Assembly: GCF_021278025.1 (NCBI RefSeq)
Contig: NZ_JAIBHJ010000001.1
Location: forward strand, 155,508 to 219,507
Source of the DNA: Motilimonas sp. E26
Lineage (GTDB): Bacteria; Pseudomonadota; Gammaproteobacteria; Enterobacterales; CBDFNC01
DNA: 64,000 nt
Direction: 5' to 3'
Part shown: positions 9,564 through 17,424 of the stretch, in pieces
Position numbering within the stretch: the stretch's first letter is position 1
Layout of the letters: every line of letters starts with the position of its first letter
Notes under the pieces: generated by a model
What the model saw: only the letters and a program-made list of their open reading frames with translations
Database searches by the model: none
Told to the model about the DNA's origin: nothing
Translations under genes and position numbers: made by a program

Positions 9564-10537
9564 AGGTTTTGTGCTTTAATGTCTGAATTTGGATAATCTT
9601 GCAAAGCAATGTTTTTGACTGTTTCAAACATAAAGTCGAGCGCTTTGTGATCGGTAAAGGCTTGCAATACCTGCTGGCGAAACTCTTGTTCAGTTGCGTT
9701 TTCTTTGGCACAAATAAACGCCCAAGGCAGGACGATGGCGTCTTTAATTAAATCAGCAACATCAAACACCAAAGCGCCTCTTCTGGTTTTACCGTGCATT
9801 ACTGCGAAACCATGAGGAATGCCCAGTACCCATAAGCAACTTGCGGCTAGGCCGTAGGCTAAATAATTGCCATGATTAAGAAAATCATTCGCTAGATCTG
9901 TACTTTGGTGTTGGCGAGTAAAATGAGTAGTATTGGTATTGTTCGCCGCGTATTTGTATAACACTTTGGTTAGTTGCGCTTCAGTAAGCAGTAAATCAGA
10001 TTGTTTGGTAGCGGCATCTGTTCGGGTATGGAATGTATCTAACGCGCTTTGTATCTGTTTACTATTAAAGTCGAACCCTTCAGCTTTTAAGTCACGATCT
10101 TTTTGCCACACACTTTGTAAGTAACTTATGCGAGCTTGCTGAAATGTCTTTGCAGCTTCCAGCCGCTTTTCATCGTCAAACCAAAACTGCAACCAGCCGT
10201 GTAAATATTCTGTTGGCCGATACTCACTTTGTGGTGTAAACCATTCTACTTCACATCCCATGTATAACGGCGTTCCACCGCCACCCGAAAAGCCTACTAA
10301 TACGCCTGCTTGTGCCAACATTCTCATGGCCGCTTGAGTAATTGATGTACCATTACCTAGTAATAAAACTGTGGTGTTCGCTATGGGAATATTAAAGTAT
10401 TGGTTTTCATTTTTGGCTTCAGTTAAGTAAAGAACACGGCCATCTTTTTGCATCACCCGGCAGTATTCGAGGTAATAAATATTGGCCCGCTTTGAGTGCA
10501 AAATTGCTTTTAAATCACTCGGACTGAAATTATCCAT
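9560..10537 (-). CDS. cas1: Type I-F CRISPR integrase Cas1 (325 aa)
   Basis: Cas1 is the metal-dependent integrase that, with the Cas2 part of Cas2-3, inserts new spacers at the leader end of the array. The N-terminal FSPSDLKAILHSKRANIYYL, the glycine-rich LVGFSGGGGTPLYMG segment and the C-terminal GALVFDVADLIKDA region fit the type I-F subfamily, and the length is normal for it. It begins three bases after the WYL regulator gene, so both should be on one transcript, and it overlaps the following 108-codon gene by four bases. Confidence 0.95.
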   Translation of the reverse strand: MDNFSPSDLKAILHSKRANIYYLEYCRVMQKDGRVLYLTEAKNENQYFNIPIANTTVLLLGNGTSITQAAMRMLAQAGVLVGFSGGGGTPLYMGCEVEWFTPQSEYRPTEYLHGWLQFWFDDEKRLEAAKTFQQARISYLQSVWQKDRDLKAEGFDFNSKQIQSALDTFHTRTDAATKQSDLLLTEAQLTKVLYKYAANNTNTTHFTRQHQSTDLANDFLNHGNYLAYGLAASCLWVLGIPHGFAVMHGKTRRGALVFDVADLIKDAIVLPWAFICAKENATEQEFRQQVLQAFTDHKALDFMFETVKNIALQDYPNSDIKAQNL

Positions 10538-10540
10538 TAC

Positions 10541-11413
10541 TTACCACTCCCACTGTTTAATGATTTGCCTGCAAGCAGGTTCAACAACGATTTGTTGTAC
10601 TAGCGGATCTTGATGAATGCTATTAAGGCGGTATAGCTGCAATGCATAATTTACTAACGCTTTACGCAGTGGAACGATTAATTTGGCCTGACTCATGCCA
10701 TAGTCGGTAGCGATAATATGCTGCTGCTCTGGTGTTAAGCGCGGATCAGGAATGATCACTAATTGAGTAGATTCATTCCATAAGCTATCACTTTCGATGG
10801 TTTTGGACGCGTGGCCTTCGACATCAGCCACACTGCGAAAACGGCTTAATACAAAATCACTAAAGCGCTTGCTTTGTTCACACCATGCTCTCACGTGCCA
10901 GCGCATGCCAGTGAAAACGAGAGTATGCGGGCAAATTAGGCGGCCATCGGTGTTTTCTGGTTGCTGTAACGAGGCATAGTCCACCTCAATACATTCTTGG
11001 TTTCGACAAGCTTTAACCAAGCGTTGCAGCATACTAGGCTCAATATTTCTTAATGGTGGCGCAAGGCACTCAATATTGGGCACAACTATATTTAAGCGCT
11101 CAAACGTAACGCTTAGTTCTTCATTTTGACGGATCAGATTAAGATATTCCGAGGCTGTGCCTTGGGTTAGTTTCGGTTGAAAAGTATTGCTCGGGCAGTA
11201 GCCTTTTTGATTGGCGTCATAAACTAGGTTTGAATGGCTAACTTGCTCTATGTAGGTGTTAATGATCTTTGAAGCTTGTTGACGTCCAATGCCAAATGCC
11301 ATTTGCAGGTGGTTGGTAATCAAGCGACCTTCCCATAAAGTAATTATTTCGATAAAACGAAACCGAGTGAGTAAGTCAAATTTATAAGGCCAATCGTTTA
11401 CATGGTTATTCAT
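10541..11413 (-). CDS. WYL-domain transcriptional regulator, first gene of the cas operon (290 aa)
   Basis: The architecture is an N-terminal winged-helix part (about residues 10-65, including GIGRQQASKIINTYIE), a WYL domain (about 130-200, with IEVDYASLQ, PHTLVFTGMRWHVRAWCE and FVLSRFRSV) and a C-terminal extension. This three-part layout is shared with BrxR and CapW, known repressors of BREX and CBASS defence loci. The gene ends three bases before cas1 and has a GGAG ribosome-binding site. I infer an autoregulating switch that controls the whole I-F operon, with a ligand (perhaps nucleic acid) sensed by the WYL domain. It is not a standard member of I-F loci. Confidence 0.85.
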   Translation of the reverse strand: MNNHVNDWPYKFDLLTRFRFIEIITLWEGRLITNHLQMAFGIGRQQASKIINTYIEQVSHSNLVYDANQKGYCPSNTFQPKLTQGTASEYLNLIRQNEELSVTFERLNIVVPNIECLAPPLRNIEPSMLQRLVKACRNQECIEVDYASLQQPENTDGRLICPHTLVFTGMRWHVRAWCEQSKRFSDFVLSRFRSVADVEGHASKTIESDSLWNESTQLVIIPDPRLTPEQQHIIATDYGMSQAKLIVPLRKALVNYALQLYRLNSIHQDPLVQQIVVEPACRQIIKQWEW

Positions 11414-11564
11414 AAGTCTCCATCACAAGGTGATTGTTATATTTTTTTCAGCGTATAAACCGAACAATATTCACGGTAAGCTTTTCCCATTCTGTTGTCG
11501 ATTATGTATAAATACACATGTCGCTTTTTCGAGCAGGTAATTGATGTGTATCATGAAAGCATTC
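11414..11564 (-). promoter_or_regulatory. Upstream region of the WYL-cas operon
   Basis: This 151-nt gap precedes the regulator gene and must hold the cas operon promoter if the operon is not read from the methyltransferase-nuclease gene upstream. It contains a short inverted repeat, TGTAT-N2-ATACA (11505-11516), a plausible but unproven operator half-site pair. I could not define a convincing -35/-10 pair. Confidence 0.35.
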
Positions 11565-13295
11565 CTACCATTCCCTCAGCTGCTGCATTTCCCTTAGCCT
11601 TCCCCGTTGCAGCAATAGCGCTTCAAATAGATCATCCACAGAGCTGTTATTGGCATTTAAGCCGGGTAAGGCAATGTTGGCTTCGGCAAAAAAACGTTGT
11701 TGGCTGGCGATATCGTTGCCATCAAGCCAAGCATCGCGCCACCAATGGGTAATGCGCAATTTGGCGGCTTTCATTTTTGGCTCTGTCGGCAGGCGATCGC
11801 TTTTCTCACCATTTGCTTTGACATCGGTGGGTAATAGGTTCCATAAATCATTATTGGGCCAGCGAGCAAACGGCATGCAGTGATCGATGGCGTATTGGTG
11901 TTTTAAGCTTTTGTTGGTCCATACGCAGTTATGAGTATTTCCTTGGCTTTGTTTGAGGGCGTCAAAGCGGCTGCGCACCTCGCTAGTATTGCGCTTTGTT
12001 TCTAACCAATTAAGGGCGTTGTATAACACATACTGTTGCGCTGGCGTGTGGTATGCCTGATTACCCGCATAGCTCGCCATGGTTTTCACCCATTCTGAAA
12101 TTAACACAGGCTCAATCCAGCAAGCGTAGCGGCTGAAAGCTAACCATAAGTGTTCCGGCAGCGAAAATTCGCCCCATTGATTGAGTGTGGTAAGGTCTAA
12201 AAACAAGCTGTCAGTGGCTCGTACGCTTTTGCTGTTAACTTCAAACACGCCTTCATCGCTGTTTGGATAAGTAATAAAACGGCAAGGCATGGTTTTAATA
12301 TTGCTGGCGCTGGCAGATAAAACCTTGTGCATGGCAATGGCGGTTGCGCCTGTGAACAGGTTACCGATGCGGTAGTCCGAACTCTGTAAATGAGTGAGTT
12401 TATGCCAGCCATCTTGTTTCATAAAGCCCATGTTGGGGTTGTGGCCGGGGCGCTGAAACAGTTGATGTTTGTCGATTAAGTCTTTGTATTGATGCGCCCA
12501 GTATAAGGCGACTAATCCCATGGGTAAGATCACGCGATTGTCTTCACGGCGCAGCACTGCGCCGGGGTGACCGTCGGCAATGCGCAATAACACTCGCATC
12601 AGGGCAAGTTTATGGGTGGCCGATTTGCCATCGTTAAGTGCGACATGACGGATAAATGGAAACGCACCTGTACCATCGTCAGGTAGTTGTAATACGACTG
12701 TTTGCCATGCCACGCTTTCGCGGCCAATCACGTCTTGGCCTTTATCAGTCACTAGCAATGTGGTTAAACCAAAACGTGTGGCTAATTGCGTGAGTTGATC
12801 GCTGCACACGTCAAACATGTTGCGCGCGTCGCCACTGGGGCCATGGCGCAATGAGATCACAAGTTTACCACCGGGTTTAAGTAAGTTGGCTAACTTGCGC
12901 AACGAGCGCTCACGTTGCGACTGCGGAATGTGCATCCACACGGCACTGAGTAAAATAAGATCAAAGCTGATTTCTTGCTTAGTGACGGCGTGAAGGTCGG
13001 GCAAGGAGTCTTGTAACCAATTAACGTTGAGGCCAAGGGTATGTTGTTTGCCTAGTTCTGCTAGGGTTAATGCTGGCTCAATGGCGGTTATTTGTACGCC
13101 ATTGGCAGCACCTTGTTGGGCAAGGTATTTACTGTCACGCCCTGCCCCCGCACCAAGATCTAAAATACGCGCATTGGCTTTGTTTAATACAGGAGTTAAA
13201 TGGGTCAGCCACGGCTGGTGCACCTGTTCAAATGTTTTTGAAAGATACACTTGCGCGAGTTGCTCTGCGTGTTGATTGTAAAAGTCGACAGACAT
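11565..13295 (-). CDS. Methyltransferase-HNH endonuclease fusion protein (576 aa)
   Basis: Residues 1-200 are a Rossmann-fold SAM-dependent methyltransferase: SAM-binding motif I reads ILDLGAGAGRDSKYLAQQG, with LILLSAVWMHIP and LKPGGKLVISLRHG further on. It lacks the NPPY/DPPY or PC motifs of DNA methyltransferases, so the methyl acceptor is unknown. Residues from about 457 to 505 look like an HNH nuclease (YAIDHCMPF, then NDLWNLLPTDVKANGEKSD), with the expected D-H, N and late N-K residues. The segment between (about 210-450) is unrecognised. An AAGG ribosome-binding site supports the start. It lies directly upstream of the CRISPR operon on the same strand, so a defence role is plausible but unproven. 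Confidence 0.75.
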   Translation of the reverse strand: MSVDFYNQHAEQLAQVYLSKTFEQVHQPWLTHLTPVLNKANARILDLGAGAGRDSKYLAQQGAANGVQITAIEPALTLAELGKQHTLGLNVNWLQDSLPDLHAVTKQEISFDLILLSAVWMHIPQSQRERSLRKLANLLKPGGKLVISLRHGPSGDARNMFDVCSDQLTQLATRFGLTTLLVTDKGQDVIGRESVAWQTVVLQLPDDGTGAFPFIRHVALNDGKSATHKLALMRVLLRIADGHPGAVLRREDNRVILPMGLVALYWAHQYKDLIDKHQLFQRPGHNPNMGFMKQDGWHKLTHLQSSDYRIGNLFTGATAIAMHKVLSASASNIKTMPCRFITYPNSDEGVFEVNSKSVRATDSLFLDLTTLNQWGEFSLPEHLWLAFSRYACWIEPVLISEWVKTMASYAGNQAYHTPAQQYVLYNALNWLETKRNTSEVRSRFDALKQSQGNTHNCVWTNKSLKHQYAIDHCMPFARWPNNDLWNLLPTDVKANGEKSDRLPTEPKMKAAKLRITHWWRDAWLDGNDIASQQRFFAEANIALPGLNANNSSVDDLFEALLLQRGRLREMQQLREW

Positions 13296-13587
13296 TAGTT
13301 AACCTTAGCGTTAAGACTGATAAAGCTTGCGTTTGTGGTTGCTATAAAATCAATCATAACGCTATCAGATAGTATCATTTGATTTTTATAATCCTATTCT
13401 AATCATCTGATTTTTAGAGCAATGTCTGATTTAGTTCCAAAAATATACATTGATGTCGTTATTTGCCGGCGGCGCTTACCATTCGCGGTTTAAAACCCAC
13501 TGCTACGGGTATGTTGAATACGGAGAAGGTTGGTTATGGCGCACAAGTTATCGCAGCATAAATCACAGATAAATGCTGCTTCTACGC
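13296..13587. other. Intergenic region with hairpin and possible coding remnant
   Basis: The gap separates rtcA from the methyltransferase-HNH gene. A hairpin with AAAATCAA (13346-13353) and TTGATTTT (13379-13386) arms, enclosing a small CTATC/GATAG stem, could terminate the rtc transcript. A 36-codon plus-strand frame ending at 13561 (containing the peptide TIRGLKPTATGML) looks compositionally like the tail of a real protein, but it opens directly after a stop and has no start, so it may be a vestige. No complete gene is seen. Confidence 0.35.
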
Positions 13588-14628
13588 TTACTGGCGGCCT
13601 AAGCTTATTTGCCATAACACTGGTGTTAACTGCTCAACCATAAACGCTTTACCAAGTAGCTGTTTAATCACTGCTATGTTGGTCAAAGTATGTAAGCTTG
13701 GCTTAGTGGTGGTAAAACGGCCACTGCCTGCTAGGGCTATCGGCAACAAAAGTTGATCTGCCAAGTATTCCTCAACCGCTGCTTGCGATTGGATAAATTT
13801 TCGTACCCGCCCTGCCGTTCGCTTTGCCACTCGTTCAGCTGATACGCCATATTCGCCCACTCTTTCAAATAGGTTTGTGTGCGTGTCAGCGCGAATGCTC
13901 AATTGTAAGCTGTTGCCCGGACCGGGTGATGAAACCTGCTTAACTCGGCTTGTTGCTTGCTGCCAATTAAGCAGTTTTTGCGCGGTCTCAACTTCGCGTT
14001 GGCCGATGCTGTCGGGTAATTGACTAAGTAACGCCCTAATGCCGCAGTTTTCCTGTGTTACTGCAAAGTCAGCCCCTGCTTGGCTTAGCTCAATATGCGC
14101 CAACTGTAAGCTTGGCTTAATGTTTAGTTGCCATTTACCGCCACCAGCAGGGTAAAAACCATAACCATGTTCAGTCACCTGACAAACCACGCCCATGTGT
14201 TGCAAAATGGGTAAGTAAGCATGTTGCAAAAAACACAATGACGGTGATAAACCGTTGTGGGTGCCACCCGAAAACGTTACGTTTGACTCACCCGTAGCCA
14301 ACGCTAAGGCAGGTAAAACCGTTTGACACACTAATACTGTGCTGCCTGCGGTGCCAATCGCAAACTGATAGTTACCCGCCTTTACGTTACCCGGTGCAAA
14401 CCGAATGCGCGTTGAGCCCAGCTCAACGCCATCGGTTACGGCGCCACATATTTGTTGTGCCGCTAACACGCAAGTTAAATGCTGGCGTAATAAACCCGGT
14501 TTTTTACGCCCTGCGCGAATGTTAATTATCTCAATGTTTTGCTGCGTTAACATGGCTAGGGTAAGGGCACTGCGCAGCACTTGGCCGCCCCCTTCTCCTT
14601 GGGCCCCATCAATAATTAAATAGTGCAT
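13588..14628 (-). CDS. rtcA: RNA 3'-terminal phosphate cyclase RtcA (346 aa)
   Basis: RtcA uses ATP to convert RNA 3'-phosphate ends to 2',3'-cyclic phosphates through a covalent adenylyl-histidine intermediate, supplying ends for RtcB. The start MHYLIIDGAQGEGGGQVLRS carries the family signature GEGGGQ with the following serine. AIGTAGSTVLVCQTVLPAL and FSGGTHNGLSPS are conserved internal motifs. I prefer the internal ATG, with an AGG ribosome-binding site, over the GTG six codons upstream, because family members begin at this point. It follows rtcB after about 20 nt and is the last gene of the rtc operon. Confidence 0.95.
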   Translation of the reverse strand: MHYLIIDGAQGEGGGQVLRSALTLAMLTQQNIEIINIRAGRKKPGLLRQHLTCVLAAQQICGAVTDGVELGSTRIRFAPGNVKAGNYQFAIGTAGSTVLVCQTVLPALALATGESNVTFSGGTHNGLSPSLCFLQHAYLPILQHMGVVCQVTEHGYGFYPAGGGKWQLNIKPSLQLAHIELSQAGADFAVTQENCGIRALLSQLPDSIGQREVETAQKLLNWQQATSRVKQVSSPGPGNSLQLSIRADTHTNLFERVGEYGVSAERVAKRTAGRVRKFIQSQAAVEEYLADQLLLPIALAGSGRFTTTKPSLHTLTNIAVIKQLLGKAFMVEQLTPVLWQISLGRQ

Positions 14629-14649
14629 ATTATTAACCTGTCTCACCTG

Positions 14650-15873
14650 TTAACCTTTTACGCAAACAATTTGCTTTAATGTGTATACCACTTCTACTAA
14701 GTCTTTTTGTGCTTCCATTACTTTTTCAATGTCCTTGTAGGCATGAGGAATTTCATCTATCACCGACGCATCTTTACGACACTCTACGCCTTGGGTTGCC
14801 GCAATTTGATCGTCTATGTTGTAAACCTTTTTCGCTTGGGTACGTGACATCACTCGTCCAGCGCCATGGCTACAACTGTTAAAGCTTTCAGGATTACCTA
14901 AGCCTCGCACAATAAAGGAGCGCGCGCCCATGCTACCTGGAATAATGCCTAATTCTCCTTTTTCTGCTCGTACCGCACCTTTACGCGTAACAAAGCAGTC
15001 CTTACCAAAGTGGTGCTCACGTGAGATGTAGTTATGATGGCAGTTCACCGCAAGCTCTGCCGTTGAAAAAGCCACAGGTATCTGCTTTTTAAGGGCGTTA
15101 ATGGCATTGAACATCATAATTTCTCGGTTTTTCGCGGCAAAGTCTTGTGCCCATTCTACGGCTTCAACGTAATCATCAAAATAATCGCTGCCTTCTTCTA
15201 AATAAGCTAAGTCCATATCTGGTAAGTTAATTTGATGGCGCTGCATTTCTTTTTTTGCTAATTCAATAAAGTAGGTGCCAATGCGGTTACCCACTCCACG
15301 ACTACCGGAATGTAACATGATCCAGACGGCGTCGTGCTCGTCTAAGCACAGCTCTAAAAAGTGATTACCCGTTCCCATCGTGCCAAGATGCTTAACATTG
15401 TTTGAGTTTTTTATGGCTGGGTGTTTTTCACAAATGCGGTCAAATCGAGTTTGCAATTTCATCCATTCTGCAGCCACTAGATCTGGGATATTATGCCATG
15501 CTCCGCGATCAGCACGACCACGCCCTGTGGTGCGACCATGAGGAACGGCAGATTCAAATCCATGACGGATAGCAGCTAAGTTATCCGGTAATTGACTGGC
15601 GGTTAACGTGGTTTTGGTTGCAACCATTCCACAGCCAATATCCACCCCAACGGCGGCGGGGATCACGGCATTAACAGACGGGATCACGCTGCCAATTGTT
15701 GCGCCTTTACCTAAATGCACATCTGGCATTACCGCTATGTGTGAATGCACTAAAGGCATACTGGCAATGTTATTTAACTGTTGTTGGGCTTGCGCTTCAA
15801 ATGGCACGCCTTTGGTCCAAGCTTTAATGGTGGCGCGGTTTGGATGTTCGATCTCATTGTAATTTTTACACAT
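14650..15873 (-). CDS. rtcB: RNA-splicing ligase RtcB (407 aa)
   Basis: RtcB is a Mn2+- and GTP-dependent ligase joining 2',3'-cyclic-phosphate or 3'-phosphate RNA ends to 5'-OH ends; it repairs cleaved tRNA and rRNA. Metal-binding segments are visible: VGVDIGCGMVATK, MGTGNHFLEL and LHSGSRGVGNRIG. The guanylylated histidine lies in NSCSHGAGRVMSR. The length matches the 408-residue E. coli enzyme. It sits between the slipin-like gene and rtcA on one strand, so expression should depend on the RtcR-activated sigma-54 promoter upstream. Confidence 0.97.
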   Translation of the reverse strand: MCKNYNEIEHPNRATIKAWTKGVPFEAQAQQQLNNIASMPLVHSHIAVMPDVHLGKGATIGSVIPSVNAVIPAAVGVDIGCGMVATKTTLTASQLPDNLAAIRHGFESAVPHGRTTGRGRADRGAWHNIPDLVAAEWMKLQTRFDRICEKHPAIKNSNNVKHLGTMGTGNHFLELCLDEHDAVWIMLHSGSRGVGNRIGTYFIELAKKEMQRHQINLPDMDLAYLEEGSDYFDDYVEAVEWAQDFAAKNREIMMFNAINALKKQIPVAFSTAELAVNCHHNYISREHHFGKDCFVTRKGAVRAEKGELGIIPGSMGARSFIVRGLGNPESFNSCSHGAGRVMSRTQAKKVYNIDDQIAATQGVECRKDASVIDEIPHAYKDIEKVMEAQKDLVEVVYTLKQIVCVKG

Positions 15874-15931
15874 ATTTTTTTGTCCTTATGATGTTGATGA
15901 AAGCGTTATTCTCTGCTGTTTGTGGCTTATC

Positions 15932-17095
15932 CTAGCCAAGCTTCACTGTGCCTTTCATTAGTTCTTCTATGCCGCCATAAACGTTGAGGTTGTTGATTTT
16001 TTCTGCCACTTTTTCAAGCGCTTCTAATTCTTTCAAGCGCAATAATGTTGGGTTGTTTTCCATCACTTTTGCGGTGTTATGTAAGCTGCGGGTAGCCGAT
16101 GTTTCTTCACGGCGTTTAATCACATTGGCTTCTGCTGCTTTTTGCGCTTCAACAACCTGATTTAATATGGCCTTCATCTCGCCGGGTAAAATAATGTCTT
16201 TCACGCCAACGCTCAGTAAACTCACACCAATTTCGTTTATCTGAGTTGTTACCAGCGCTTTAACGGTTTCATTGATGTATAACTTGTCCAATAAAATGTC
16301 ATCAAGTGACTGGGTTCCAACCGCTTCGCGCAGCGCCAATTGCAACGTTTTATAAATAAAATCATTCACATTTTCGACGCTACTGGCGGCGCGCTCAACG
16401 TCGTTAATTTTGATACTGGCGCTTAAGTTAATTCGTAAGCTAACGCGGTCTTTACTTAAGATTTCTTGTCCCGAAATATCGAGTAACTGCGCTCGGCAAT
16501 CATAAGTTTTAAGCTCAACATTATGATTAAACTGCCAGAAACCATAGCGTCCTGCAGCTAATTGGTTCATTAACTGGCCATTGATATACAACAAGCCAAT
16601 GTGGTCTTGAGCAACTTGAAACTCTGCAATGGGCTGTGTTGCCTTATTGTGTTCACTGCGGATCAAACGATTTGCTTGATTGGCACCGGCGCGATTAATT
16701 GCGCGCAGCAATGACTCATTCACCGCTATGTTTTCATCTAAACTTACCTTTTCGACGCGAAAATCTGCAGCATCTCGCCATAGGATCATTTGCTCACCAG
16801 GTGCTACTACGCCATGTAATAACCCGTTGGCATAAAATAGGCCCACTTCATTTTCGCTTAATTGCCACTGCTCTAAGTGCTGAGCCAAGATTGGATATAG
16901 CTTAAGCAAACGCTCTGCGTTAGGCGCAGAAAAGATAAAATCACTTAGCTCAAAGCTGGTAAAGTCCAATTCATTTTTGATATCCCAGAATTGATATTTA
17001 CCGGTTGTTAATACATCCACTAACTGCTGGTTTTTAAACATCAATACGCGTTGGTTATCAGCAACTTTGATGATTTTTTTGATCCCTTTTAACAT
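15932..17095 (-). CDS. Soluble slipin-like SPFH protein of the RNA-repair operon (387 aa)
   Basis: The SPFH (band 7) domain covers about residues 195-320, followed by a charged helical tail. There is no N-terminal membrane helix, unlike classical slipins. The N-terminal half has three related modules ending in a glycine-aromatic turn: about residues 17-37 (VLMFKNQQL...GKYQFW), 84-106 (VGLFYANGLL...MILW) and 166-187 (IGLLYINGQL...GRYGFW). The start is the ATG with a GAAAGGA ribosome-binding site; a GTG five codons earlier overlaps that site. It is the first protein gene after the structured RNA and lies 58 nt before rtcB. SPFH proteins are known companions of RtcB loci; the molecular role is unknown to me. 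Confidence 0.85.
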   Translation of the reverse strand: MLKGIKKIIKVADNQRVLMFKNQQLVDVLTTGKYQFWDIKNELDFTSFELSDFIFSAPNAERLLKLYPILAQHLEQWQLSENEVGLFYANGLLHGVVAPGEQMILWRDAADFRVEKVSLDENIAVNESLLRAINRAGANQANRLIRSEHNKATQPIAEFQVAQDHIGLLYINGQLMNQLAAGRYGFWQFNHNVELKTYDCRAQLLDISGQEILSKDRVSLRINLSASIKINDVERAASSVENVNDFIYKTLQLALREAVGTQSLDDILLDKLYINETVKALVTTQINEIGVSLLSVGVKDIILPGEMKAILNQVVEAQKAAEANVIKRREETSATRSLHNTAKVMENNPTLLRLKELEALEKVAEKINNLNVYGGIEELMKGTVKLG

Positions 17096-17130
17096 TTTAT
17101 TTCCTTTCACTTTTTCTTTTATATTGTTTT

Positions 17131-17254
17131 GTTAGCCAGTGTGACGACTTAGTAGATAAGGGCTACACCTTGCACAGTGTTGGGGAGCATCCAGCTTGCC
17201 AACACTGATTCTTGTTAAGCGTTTATCAACCATTGGTCGCCTCTGCTGGCTAAC
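17131..17254 (-). ncRNA. Long-stem structured RNA element upstream of the slipin gene
   Basis: Complementary segments define a rod-like fold. GTTAGCCAG (17254-17246) pairs with CTGGCTAAC (17139-17131). Inside, GGCGAC (17241-17236) pairs with GTCGTC (17148-17143) with one G-U, leaving a small 4x3 internal loop. GATAA can pair with TTATC further in. A perfect 9-bp hairpin, CAGTGTTGG (17207-17199) with CCAACACTG (17183-17175), caps the element. A bulged terminal stem next to a tRNA mimic recalls bacterial Y RNAs of rtc operons, but no Ro60/Rsr gene is in the window. It may be a free small RNA or part of the operon leader. Confidence 0.6.
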
Positions 17255-17280
17255 CTGGGTACGACTTAATTGTTTTGATT

Positions 17281-17342
17281 AGGCGGGACTCGAACCCGCA
17301 ACAAACGAAGTAAAGTTCGTTGCTCTACCATTGAGCTACTTG
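17281..17342 (-). ncRNA. tRNA-like element in the rtc operon leader
   Basis: Read on the minus strand, this has a 4-bp D stem (GCTC/GAGC) with a normal loop. An anticodon-arm helix ACGAA/TTCGT (6 bp if the flanking A-T pair is added) closes a 6-nt loop, CTTTAC. A perfect 5-bp T stem (GCGGG/CCCGC) has the canonical TTCGAGT loop. The positions expected to form the acceptor stem do not pair beyond two bases, and no CCA follows. A normal anticodon loop has 7 nt, so I read it as a tRNA mimic rather than a translating tRNA. A tRNA-finding program may still flag it. It lies 72 nt downstream of the predicted sigma-54 start site. Confidence 0.7.
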
Positions 17343-17424
17343 GTTGGTTGGCATACACAGTCACAATGTTCAGTGCACCGGCGTGATAGATGAATCACAG
17401 CCCTTAACCAGACATTGAGATAAT

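Noticed and set aside
1-11413. A Tn7-like, transposon-encoded (RNA-guided transposition) I-F system
   Set aside because: cas1, cas2-3, csy1 and csy2 are separate and complete, and no tniQ or tnsABC gene is present.
17281-17350. A suppressor tRNA reading UAA (anticodon UUA)
   Set aside because: The anticodon loop has 6 nt with the longest stem (8 with a shifted stem), no acceptor stem forms and no CCA is encoded, so a translating tRNA is unlikely.
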